Assembly: GCA_007693435.1 (NCBI GenBank)
Contig: REDO01000059.1
Coordinates: forward strand, 1 to 38,343
Length of the DNA stretch: 38,343 bases
Source of the DNA: Salinarimonadaceae bacterium
GTDB taxonomy: Bacteria > Pseudomonadota > Alphaproteobacteria > Rhizobiales > Beijerinckiaceae
Reading direction: 5' to 3'
The notes beneath the pieces are model-generated. The model had not been told where the DNA came from, made no database searches, and saw only the letters and a list, made by a program, of their open reading frames with translations. A program made the translations under genes and the position numbers. Shown piece by piece: positions 8,041 through 16,829 of this stretch. Within the stretch, counting starts at the first letter, position 1. Each line of letters starts with the position of its first letter.

Positions 8041-9273
8041 CTTGTCGAGTCCGTAGAGAGAGTGGAGCGTGCGTACCGCGAGCTCCGTATAGGCCTCGTC
8101 GATCAGCACGGAGAATTTGATCTCCGACGTCGTGATCGCACGAATGTTGATCCCTTTTTCGGAGAGCGCCTTGAAGGCCCGCGCGGCGACGCCCGCGTGG
8201 CTGCGCATGCCCACCCCGATGGCCGAGACCTTGACCACGTCGGTCGCGCCCTGAAGCGCTTCGTATTCGATGGCGGCCCGATTGCTGTCGAGGATCGACT
8301 TCGCCCGCTCGTATTCGGAAGCGGGGACCGTGAAGGTGATGTCGGTCGTCGCGGAATCGTAGGAGACGACCTGAATGATCATGTCGACGTTGATGTTGGC
8401 CTCGGCCAGCGGCATGAAGATCGAGGCTGCGACGCCCGGCTTGTCGGCCACGCGACGGAGCGTGATCTGGGCCTCGTCCCGCGAATAGGCGATGCCGGTG
8501 ACGGTCTGCTGTTCCACGATTTCCTCCTCGCCGCAAATCAGCGTTCCGGGATTGGGGGCCGCCGGGTCGTCGAAGCTCGAACGCACGTAAGTCGGCACGT
8601 TGTGCACCATGGCGACCTCGACCGAGCGCACCTGGAGCACCTTGGCGCCGAGGCTCGACATCTCCAGCATCTCCTCGTAGGAGACCTTGTCGAGGCGGCT
8701 CGCCCTCGGCACGATGCGCGGATCCGTAGTGTAGACCCCATCGACGTCGGTGTAGATGTCGCAACGCTCCGCGCCGATGGCGGCGGCGAGCGCGACGGCG
8801 CTGGTGTCGGAGCCGCCCCGGCCCAGCGTCGAGATGCGTCCCGTGGGCTCGTGCATCCCCTGGAAGCCGGCCACGACGGCGATTTCGCGACGCTCCTCGA
8901 AATGCCGGAGCATCTTCGAGCCGTCGACGTCGAGAATACGCGCGGCGCCGTGGGCGTTCGACGTCTTGATCGGGATCTGCCAGCCCTGCCAGGAACGCGC
9001 CGGCAGACCCATGCTCTGGAGCACGATCGCGAGGAGGCCCGACGTCACCTGTTCGCCGGAGGCGACGACGGCGTCATACTCGCGCGCGTCGTGGATGACC
9101 GAGGCCTCGCGGCACCAGCCGACGAGTTCGTTGGTCTTGCCGGCCATGGCGGAGACGACGACGGCCACGTCGTATCCGGCGTCCACCTCACGCTTGACGT
9201 GGCGCGCGACGTTGCGGATTCGGTCAATATCGGCGACCGAAGTGCCGCCGAATTTCATCACCAGCCGTGGCAT
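8035..9273 (-). CDS. lysC: Aspartate kinase
   Basis: Aspartate kinase phosphorylates aspartate with ATP, the first step towards lysine, threonine, methionine and diaminopimelate. The product has 412 residues from the ATG at 9273, whose start MPRLVMKFGGTSV is the family's KFGGTS motif. The kinase domain occupies about residues 1-250. Two ACT domains follow: one around RVADKPGVAASIFMPLAE and one around GMRSHAGVAARAFKALSE, which bind feedback inhibitors such as lysine or threonine. Upstream in-frame codons up to 9429 exist, but their translation is unlike the family. It diverges from ubiG and leads the ptsP-prfA-prmC run. Confidence 0.96.
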   Translation of the reverse strand: MPRLVMKFGGTSVADIDRIRNVARHVKREVDAGYDVAVVVSAMAGKTNELVGWCREASVIHDAREYDAVVASGEQVTSGLLAIVLQSMGLPARSWQGWQIPIKTSNAHGAARILDVDGSKMLRHFEERREIAVVAGFQGMHEPTGRISTLGRGGSDTSAVALAAAIGAERCDIYTDVDGVYTTDPRIVPRASRLDKVSYEEMLEMSSLGAKVLQVRSVEVAMVHNVPTYVRSSFDDPAAPNPGTLICGEEEIVEQQTVTGIAYSRDEAQITLRRVADKPGVAASIFMPLAEANINVDMIIQVVSYDSATTDITFTVPASEYERAKSILDSNRAAIEYEALQGATDVVKVSAIGVGMRSHAGVAARAFKALSEKGINIRAITTSEIKFSVLIDEAYTELAVRTLHSLYGLDKA

Positions 9274-9383
9274 CGTCGAAGGGGCCTCGTTCTTGCGCAT
9301 CGTTCCCGGGCGGGCGTTGCTTTCGTCGCCGGAGCCGCCGTGGCGCGGCGACGCAGGACGTGGCGGCGACGCGAAATGGCGCG

Positions 9384-9414
9384 TATAGATGACGAGGGCG
9401 TATCGCCATGTCAA
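9384..9414 (-). promoter_or_regulatory. Candidate lysC promoter
   Basis: A perfect TTGACA on the minus strand (9409-9414) is followed after 19 bases by TCTATA (9384-9389). The spacing is longer than the usual 16-18, which lowers confidence. The 5' leader would be about 100 bases. Confidence 0.35.
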
Positions 9415-9493
9415 CGCGATGTCCAGCAATGTCGGCCGGCGCGCGGACGCCGGCGGCTTTTCGCCGAACGGGCACGATATTCAGGGAAGCGAG

Positions 9494-10270
9494 ATGACGC
9501 GCAATAGCCCCATGGAAGCCACATCGCGCGGCACCGTCGATCCGGCGGAGGTCGCCCGGTTCGAGGCGATCGCCCGGACCTGGTGGGACCCCAAGGGGCC
9601 GATGCGCACGCTCCACAAGTTCAATCCCGTGCGCCTGGGCTATATCCGCGACGAGACGGCGCGGCGCTTTGGTCATGATCCGCTCGCTGCGGGCTGCCTC
9701 GACGGGCTGACGCTGCTCGACGTCGGCTGCGGCGGCGGCGTGCTCTCGGAGCCGCTGGCGCGTCTGGGCGCGAGCGTTACGGGGCTTGATCCCGCGCCGA
9801 CCAACATCGCCGTCGCCCGCGCGCATGCCGAGCGTTCGCGAATAGCGATCGACTATCGCGGCGAGCGGATCGAGGACGTCGTTGCGCGTGGCGAGCGCTT
9901 CGACGTCGTAACCGCGATGGAGGTCGTCGAACACGTCGCCGACGTGCAGGCCTTCGTCACGGCCTGCTGTGCCGCGGTGAAGCCCGGCGGGCTCCTGTTC
10001 ATGGCGACGATCAACCGGACATTGCGCGCCTATGCGCTCGCGATCGTCGGCGCGGAATACGTGCTGCGCTGGCTGCCGAAAGGCACGCATCAATGGGAGA
10101 AGTTCGTGACGCCCGAGGAACTCGAGGGCGCTATCCGGGCGGGCGGCCTGACACCGGTCGATACGACGGGCGTCGTCTACAATCCCCTCGCCGACGCCTG
10201 GCGCTTATCGCGCGACGCCGGCGTCAACTATATGGTCCACGCCGTGCGCGGGGATCAGGAGAAGACGTAG
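9494..10270 (+). CDS. ubiG: Ubiquinone biosynthesis bifunctional O-methyltransferase UbiG
   Basis: UbiG performs both O-methylations of the ubiquinone ring with SAM. The product has 258 residues from the ATG at 9494, which is preceded by AGGGAAG at good spacing. The N-terminal FEAIARTWWDPKGPMRTLHKFNPVRL segment is spread over residues 23-48 and is the family's substrate-side signature. SAM motif I, LDVGCGGG, is at 75-82. EVVEHV and the later GTHQWEKFV segment also match UbiG. An upstream ATG at 9389 would add a 35-residue segment not seen in the family. Its last 16 bases overlap the oppositely oriented GNAT gene. Confidence 0.95.
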   Translation: MTRNSPMEATSRGTVDPAEVARFEAIARTWWDPKGPMRTLHKFNPVRLGYIRDETARRFGHDPLAAGCLDGLTLLDVGCGGGVLSEPLARLGASVTGLDPAPTNIAVARAHAERSRIAIDYRGERIEDVVARGERFDVVTAMEVVEHVADVQAFVTACCAAVKPGGLLFMATINRTLRAYALAIVGAEYVLRWLPKGTHQWEKFVTPEELEGAIRAGGLTPVDTTGVVYNPLADAWRLSRDAGVNYMVHAVRGDQEKT

Positions 10271-10761
10271 CCGATCTTCGTGAGCGGCTTCGTGGCTATC
10301 TGCTCGGTCGTGCGATTGACGGCCCTGCCGCCCATGCGTTCGTAGAAGGCGCAGGCGCGCTCGTTGTCGATGAGCGACCACACGACGACGCGTCGACCGA
10401 AGCGATCGCGCAAGTCGTTGAGAGTGGCGCGAAAAAGGCGGCGACCGAGGCCGAGGCCCTGATACTCGGGCATGAGATACAACTCGTCGATCTCGCCGTC
10501 GGCGCCGACGCGCGCGTCCCGGCAGGCGCCGTAGGAGGCGTAGCCGACGATCCGCTTGCCCACGTCGAGCACCGCGACAGGGCGTCCGCGCCGCAGCATC
10601 AGCCCCCACCAGCGCGGCCCGCGGCGGCGCACCATCCGCTCCAGCTGCACGCCGGGAATGATCCCCAGATAGGCCTCGCGCCACGCCGCGTCGAAGACCT
10701 GCGAGATTGCCGCAGCGTCAGTCGGCTTGGCGTGTCGAATGCCTGTGACGAGATCGCTCAT
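10255..10761 (-). CDS. GNAT family N-acetyltransferase
   Basis: The 168-residue product shows the GNAT fold in order: an N-terminal strand and helix (IRHAKPTDAAAISQVF), a central strand (VAVLDVGKRIVGYASYG), the acetyl-CoA loop in YLMPEYQGLGLGRRLF (Q/R-x-x-G-x-G/A type), and the C-terminal motif DNERACAFYERMGGR. The substrate cannot be told from sequence. The start at 10761 was chosen because upstream residues do not resemble the family. Its 3' end overlaps that of ubiG by 16 bases, so the two transcripts are complementary at their ends. Confidence 0.85.
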   Translation of the reverse strand: MSDLVTGIRHAKPTDAAAISQVFDAAWREAYLGIIPGVQLERMVRRRGPRWWGLMLRRGRPVAVLDVGKRIVGYASYGACRDARVGADGEIDELYLMPEYQGLGLGRRLFRATLNDLRDRFGRRVVVWSLIDNERACAFYERMGGRAVNRTTEQIATKPLTKIGYVFS

Positions 10762-10955
10762 GGAGCGAGAATATGACGGCTTTTCCTTGCGCGAAAGAGG
10801 AGAATGACCGGGATTTTCCTGATGCGGCGCGTTGGACCTGCCCAGCTGGGGAGGTGGACCGACATCTCGCGCAGGTCCGGCCCGCAATGCGAGGGCGCCC
10901 GGTCGGCGCGTTTCATCGAGCGAATTGGCCGAACATCACGCGAGGGCGGTTGAAG

Positions 10956-10984
10956 GTGTTTTCGCGCGATCGGCGCGAAAACAC
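10956..10984. repeat. Perfect 12-bp inverted repeat
   Basis: Arms GTGTTTTCGCGC and GCGCGAAAACAC flank the 5-base centre GATCG. It sits in the 267-base gap between the GNAT gene start (10761) and the end of the 47-residue ORF (11029), both on the minus strand. It may be a terminator for the microprotein transcript, although no T-run follows, or an operator for the GNAT gene. The rest of the gap shows nothing clear. Confidence 0.5.
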
Positions 10985-11028
10985 AGATCACGTCGCGATA
11001 TCACTCCACGATATTACTTCGCGCCCGT

Positions 11029-11172
11029 TCAGGGCAGCAGCGACGCAAGGCTGAAGCCTGGGTCTGCGAGCGCTGCGAGGCCGATCACGGCGGCTGCGCC
11101 GATTGCGACGAATGCGAGCGCGGCCACGGCGATAGGCATGAGATCACGATCAGCAAGCTTGAACACGCTCAT
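11029..11172 (-). CDS. 47-residue single-pass membrane microprotein
   Basis: An ATG at 11172, preceded by GGAGAAGGAC at ideal spacing, opens a 47-codon frame ending in TGA at 11029. The product starts with a short charged head (MSVFKLADRDLMP). About 22 hydrophobic residues follow, rich in Ala, Val and Ile (roughly residues 13-36), and then a short tail ending DPGFSLASLLP. It therefore looks like a small inner-membrane protein. A promoter-like pair stands just upstream at 11205-11233. Evidence that it is real is the ribosome binding site, the coherent hydrophobic segment and an otherwise gene-free position. I do not recognise a family and assign no function. Confidence 0.6.
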   Translation of the reverse strand: MSVFKLADRDLMPIAVAALAFVAIGAAAVIGLAALADPGFSLASLLP

Positions 11173-11204
11173 GTCCTTCTCCGGATTTTTCGCAGTGCAT
11201 CGTT

Positions 11205-11233
11205 AATATGCTGCATTGCGAAAGGTTCCGCAA
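11205..11233 (-). promoter_or_regulatory. Candidate promoter of the microprotein
   Basis: TTGCGG (11228-11233) and CATATT (11205-11210) on the minus strand are 17 bases apart, a sigma70-like arrangement. The same DNA also reads GGAAC-N18-TT, the looser pattern reported for the RpoE2/EcfG general stress sigma factors, though the CG before TT is replaced by TA. Only one of these may be real. Confidence 0.35.
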
Positions 11234-11260
11234 GAGCGAAGAATTTTTTTCTGCCTATAA

Positions 11261-11286
11261 GGCGCCCATATGGCGCCCATATGGCG
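11261..11286. repeat. Tandem 11-bp repeat of GGCGCCCATAT
   Basis: Two exact copies of GGCGCCCATAT followed by GGCG lie between clpB and the microprotein. Each copy includes the palindromes GGCGCC and CATATG, so the minus strand can fold into a GGCGCC-ATATG-GGCGCC hairpin beyond the clpB stop. Confidence 0.5.
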
Positions 11287-11293
11287 TGCTTGT

Positions 11294-11311
11294 GGCGGGC
11301 TCGGCGCCGCC
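11294..11311 (-). terminator. Hairpin after the clpB stop
   Basis: GGCGG and CCGCC arms around an 8-base loop start 8 bases after the clpB TGA on the minus strand. It lacks a T-run. Together with the adjacent GGCGCC repeats it could stop clpB transcription. Confidence 0.3.
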
Positions 11312-11318
11312 TTGCGCG

Positions 11319-13970
<2,652 letters not shown>

Positions 13971-14070
13971 CTTCGATCCTCTCCAGCCGACCCCCGACGC
14001 CCGGCTCGGGCGCGCCGGAGGGCGCTACGATATTCACGCGACGCTTACACGAAGCCGCCGCCTCTCTGAT

Positions 14071-14096
14071 CTAATGTGGCGCTTGCGCAACACAAG
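14071..14096 (-). promoter_or_regulatory. clpB: RpoH-like promoter of clpB
   Basis: On the minus strand CTTG (14093-14096) is followed after 13 bases by CCACATTAG (14071-14079), resembling the CTTG...CCCCATNT pattern of heat-shock sigma factors. The leader to the clpB ATG would be about 95 bases. Known control of clpB by sigma32 makes the match sensible, but the -10 has a mismatch. Confidence 0.4.
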
Positions 14097-14125
14097 ACCC
14101 CGGTATCCGTCAGCCGCCCCTTTGC

Positions 14126-14150
14126 GGAACGAAGCTGCGCCGGTCGCGTT
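14126..14150 (+). promoter_or_regulatory. EcfG (general stress response) promoter
   Basis: GGAAC (14126-14130) is followed after exactly 16 bases by CGTT (14147-14150), the full consensus of alphaproteobacterial EcfG/SigT/RpoE2 promoters controlled by the PhyR-NepR switch. Transcription would start near 14157, about 58 bases before the start codon of the 78-residue protein. It lies in the clpB upstream region but points the other way. Confidence 0.65.
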
Positions 14151-14214
14151 GACCTCGGCGAAACTTGAGCGCGTCGCCCGAGGCGGCGCGACGAGCGAAA
14201 AAAGGAGCCGCGAC

Positions 14215-14451
14215 ATGACGGATGACGGCGCGAAGGGGCAGAAAAAAACCCAGCTCACGAAGAACATGGAAAAGGCGCTGGCGATGAAACAGGAGAGCGC
14301 TGGCGATCAGATTCCCGAGGACCGCACCGCCCATGAGGGCATGTCTTCGCTGCCGAACGAGAAGATCGCCCCGTCAGGCGCCTTCGGGGCCGAGGGGAAT
14401 ACGCCTGTTCTGAGCCGCTCGCGCGGCGTCAGGAAGAGTGATCGCGGCTGA
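14215..14451 (+). CDS. Small hydrophilic protein, probably general-stress induced
   Basis: The 78-residue product starts at an ATG with AAAGGAG seven bases before it, so translation is well supported. It is highly hydrophilic and lysine-rich at the N terminus (KGQKKTQLTKNMEKALAMKQ), followed by a Pro/Glu/Gly/Ser-rich, probably disordered half ending in RSRGVRKSDRG. There is no signal peptide, membrane segment or cysteine. The EcfG promoter about 65 bases upstream suggests induction in stress or stationary phase. I do not recognise a named family. Longer in-frame starts reach back across the promoter and are unlikely. Confidence 0.75.
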   Translation: MTDDGAKGQKKTQLTKNMEKALAMKQESAGDQIPEDRTAHEGMSSLPNEKIAPSGAFGAEGNTPVLSRSRGVRKSDRG

Positions 14452-14470
14452 CGGGCGGGCTGCGCGCCCG
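14452..14470 (+). terminator. Hairpin abutting the stop of the small stress protein
   Basis: CGGGCG and CGCCCG arms with a 7-base loop begin one base after the TGA. No T-run follows. The rest of the gap to ftcR (convergent) shows no gene. Confidence 0.4.
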
Positions 14471-14581
14471 ATCGGAGAAGTCGGGAAAACCAGTTGGGAT
14501 ACACAATGATAAGTTGGAAAACAGGGCCGGCGGGTCGTTGAAGCCGTTCGTCGGAAAATGCGACGGACGGGGCAGGCGGGA

Positions 14582-15247
14582 TCAGGCGAACATGTATCCG
14601 AGATAGCGTTTGGAATCGACGGGGTCGTAACCGAGTTCGGCCCGCAGTTTCTTGCGGAGTTTGCTGATGTGGCTCTCGACGACGCATTCGTCGACATCCG
14701 CGTTGAACACGCCGTAGATCGCATTGAAGATCTGGGCGCGTTGGACGCGCTTGCCGCGATTGCGCACGAGATATTCGAGGATGCGGCGCTCGCGGCGCGG
14801 CAGGATGAGCGTCTCGCCCTTGATCTCCGGATCGCGGCCGTCGAAATAGACGCGCAAATCATTAATTTCTGTGACCTCGGAACGCTCAACCGTTCGGCGG
14901 TTGAACGCGCCGACCCGCGCCATGATCTCCTTCACGTGGATTGGCTTGCGCACGACGTCGTCGACTCCCGCCGCGAAGAGGCCGAGCGTCTGTTCGAGGG
15001 AACTGGTGTCGTTCATGGCGATCACCGGCGCCTTGCAACGGTTCTTCACGAGACGCGGATAAGCCTCACGCTCGGCGCAGTCGCCGAGAAGGATGGCCTC
15101 GATCGCGGAAATGTCCGGATCGTCGGCGGCGCCGATCCAGTCGGAGAAGTCCATGGGCGTGAAGCCCATGGCGGCGACGCCCTCGCGATCGAACCCCGTT
15201 CGGTATCCGGTCGTGACGAGCTCGCGTTCATCAACAATCACATACAT
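14582..15247 (-). CDS. ftcR: Flagellar transcriptional regulator FtcR
   Basis: FtcR is an OmpR-type regulator first described as the flagellar master regulator of Brucella; its relative Rem acts in Sinorhizobium. The 221-residue product starts MYVIVDERELV at the ATG at 15247, with AGGGG six bases upstream; a TTG two codons earlier is less likely. A receiver-like domain covers about residues 1-115. The place normally held by the phosphorylated aspartate reads AILLGD, with Gly at the aligned site, while the KP motif (K101) remains. The winged-helix domain (about 125-221) ends in ESHISKLRKKL and KRYLGYMFA. There is no adjacent sensor kinase and no flagellar gene in the window. Confidence 0.85.
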   Translation of the reverse strand: MYVIVDERELVTTGYRTGFDREGVAAMGFTPMDFSDWIGAADDPDISAIEAILLGDCAEREAYPRLVKNRCKAPVIAMNDTSSLEQTLGLFAAGVDDVVRKPIHVKEIMARVGAFNRRTVERSEVTEINDLRVYFDGRDPEIKGETLILPRRERRILEYLVRNRGKRVQRAQIFNAIYGVFNADVDECVVESHISKLRKKLRAELGYDPVDSKRYLGYMFA

Positions 15248-15383
15248 CGACAACCCCTGGTTTTTCGTGGTGTCGATATTCGTAAGGTGCCCGCAGGGAA
15301 GCGCAAATTAAAAGATACTAATTTTTATTAAGAATTGTGGCCAAGGTTGAAGGGCGCTTTCGGAGGGAGGTTCAAAGCGTGTC

Positions 15384-15409
15384 AATTGCGCCTTGAGTTC
15401 GACGCAATT
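15384..15409. promoter_or_regulatory. Inverted repeat AATTGCG-N12-CGCAATT
   Basis: Perfect 7-base arms with a 12-base spacer lie about 140 bases upstream of ftcR. The symmetry and position suit a dimeric regulator binding in front of ftcR. The protein that might bind is not known. Confidence 0.4.
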
Positions 15410-15521
15410 TAAAACAGCATTTTTCGCTTTGCGGCCACGCGTCGCCATCTCGCCTCTTTGGCTACGTCGCCGTCGCGCGCTCGCATAGTCTCGGGCGGCT
15501 TTGATCGCGCCGGACAGTTAA

Positions 15522-15546
15522 GCCGTCATGAATTGGATATGACGGC
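15522..15546. promoter_or_regulatory. Inverted repeat GCCGTCAT-N9-ATGACGGC
   Basis: Perfect 8-base arms with a 9-base spacer lie about 76 bases upstream of the DUF1489 gene. It could be an operator or a leader hairpin. Confidence 0.4.
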
Positions 15547-15621
15547 GCCGATCGCGGAATCCGGGGATACTCGCCCGTCGCGGGCTGCCTTTCGCAGGGG
15601 AAGGCGCTACATCTGTTCGCC

Positions 15622-16062
15622 ATGGCTCTGCATCTGCTCAAGCTCTGCGTCGGCGCGCAATCGATCCGCGACTTCGAGGGATGGATCGAGGATAACCGCT
15701 TGCTCATGCGTCGCCTCGGGCGCTCCTATGAACAGGCTCATACGACGCGCATGGTCCCCAAACGCGCGGCGGAGATCGTCGGGGGCGGATCGCTGTACTG
15801 GGTGATCAAGGGGCAGATCGCCTGTCGCCAGCGGGTTGCGGCCATTGAGCCCTTCACCGACATCGACGGGATCGGGCGCTGCCGGCTCGTGCTGGAGCCC
15901 GTCGTGATCCCCGTCTCGCCACGTCCGTGCCGTCCCTTCCAGGGCTGGCGATATCTGCAGGCCAAGGACGCGCCTTCCGATCTCGGCGACGGGGGCGGGG
16001 CCGAGATCGGCGACATGCCGGAGGAAATGCGTCGGGAGCTTGCGGAGCTTGGATTGCTGTAG
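15622..16062 (+). CDS. DUF1489 family protein
   Basis: The 146-residue product starts MALHLLKLCVGAQSI, the typical opening of DUF1489, and keeps the family's internal stretches (RMVPKRAAEIVGGGSLYWVIKG and IGRCRLVLEPVVIPVSPRPCRPFQGWRYL, each in pieces along residues 44-110). The family is common in Alphaproteobacteria and has no established function. It is cytosolic, with no signal peptide. It stands upstream of aroK on the same strand, but strong hairpins after its stop suggest a separate transcript. Confidence 0.88.
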   Translation: MALHLLKLCVGAQSIRDFEGWIEDNRLLMRRLGRSYEQAHTTRMVPKRAAEIVGGGSLYWVIKGQIACRQRVAAIEPFTDIDGIGRCRLVLEPVVIPVSPRPCRPFQGWRYLQAKDAPSDLGDGGGAEIGDMPEEMRRELAELGLL

Positions 16063-16063
16063 C

Positions 16064-16106
16064 GCGCGGTTGCCGCGCTCAATAAATTTGGGGGCCTGCC
16101 GGCCCC
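16064..16106 (+). terminator. Two hairpins after the DUF1489 gene
   Basis: GCGCGG-TTG-CCGCGC (16064-16078) begins directly after the stop codon, followed by the A+T-rich AATAAATTTG. A second stem, GGGGCC-TGCC-GGCCCC, is at 16091-16106. Neither has a classic T-run on the plus strand, but both stems are strong. Confidence 0.45.
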
Positions 16107-16184
16107 TGGTGGCCCAGGGCTCGCGCCGATAGGCTCCGCGCCGTCGATGACAGCCGCACGCGGCGGTGCTAGTAGACAGCCGAG

Positions 16185-16829
16185 ATGAACGAAGCCGCTC
16201 CAAACAGCCGCAGCCCGGCCGGCCCAGCCGGACCGGACGCCGCCCCCGGGACGGCCGAGGGGCGCGTCAAGCGCGCGCTCGGGCGTCGATGCGTCGTGCT
16301 CGTCGGGCTGATGGGCGCGGGCAAGAGCACCGTCGGCCGTCGTCTCGCAGCCCGGCTCGGGATGCGCTTTCGCGACGCCGACGACGAGATCGAGATCGCC
16401 GCGGGCATGACGATCCCCGACATCTTCTCCACCTACGGCGAAGCGTATTTCCGGGATGGCGAGCGCCGCGTCATCGACCGCATCCTGCGCGAGGAGCCGA
16501 TCGTGCTGGCGACGGGCGGGGGCGCCTATATGGACGAGGCCACGCGCGCGGCGATCGCCGAATGCGGCGTCGCCGTCTGGCTGCGGGCCGATCTCGACAC
16601 GCTGATGCGTCGCGTGCGCAAGCGTTCGAACCGGCCGCTCCTGCAAAATTCCGATCCTGAAGGCACGATGCGCGGTTTGATGAACCGCCGTTATCCGGTC
16701 TACGCGCTCGCCGACGTCACCGTCGAATCCCGCGAGGGCCCGCACGAGCAGGTCGTGGACGCCATCGTTGACGCGCTCGACCGCCATCTCGGCGGCGCGA
16801 TTCCCGCAAACGAGGAGGCCAGCCCGTGA
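16185..16829 (+). CDS. aroK: Shikimate kinase
   Basis: AroK phosphorylates shikimate at O3 with ATP, the fifth step of the chorismate pathway. The 214-residue product carries Walker A GLMGAGKST (41-49), the shikimate-binding DADDEIE (64-70) and GGG (111-113), and the lid segment RSNRPLL. It is about 35-40 residues longer at the N terminus than E. coli AroK, with a Pro/Ala/Gly-rich extension of the kind common in Rhizobiales. Its stop overlaps the aroB GTG as GTGA, so the two are translationally coupled. Confidence 0.95.
   Translation: MNEAAPNSRSPAGPAGPDAAPGTAEGRVKRALGRRCVVLVGLMGAGKSTVGRRLAARLGMRFRDADDEIEIAAGMTIPDIFSTYGEAYFRDGERRVIDRILREEPIVLATGGGAYMDEATRAAIAECGVAVWLRADLDTLMRRVRKRSNRPLLQNSDPEGTMRGLMNRRYPVYALADVTVESREGPHEQVVDAIVDALDRHLGGAIPANEEASP

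Larger units (their letters stand above)
15248..15621. other. Spacer between ftcR and the DUF1489 gene
   Basis: This divergent 374-base gap has no gene. The ftcR-proximal part (15305-15336) is A+T rich, with TTAA half-sites and a possible minus-strand promoter TTGGCC-N18-TAGTAT, but no complete CtrA box. Two inverted repeats at 15384-15409 and 15522-15546 are listed separately. Confidence 0.5.

Noticed and set aside
7946-8764. Long N-terminal extension of ptsP reading through lysC on the same strand
   Set aside because: It is out-of-frame coding shadow of lysC; the GAF domain begins soon after the ATG at 7945.
15305-15336. TTAA half-sites before ftcR as a CtrA box
   Set aside because: TTAA-N7 is followed by TAAT, two mismatches from consensus; other TTAA copies are not 7 bases apart.
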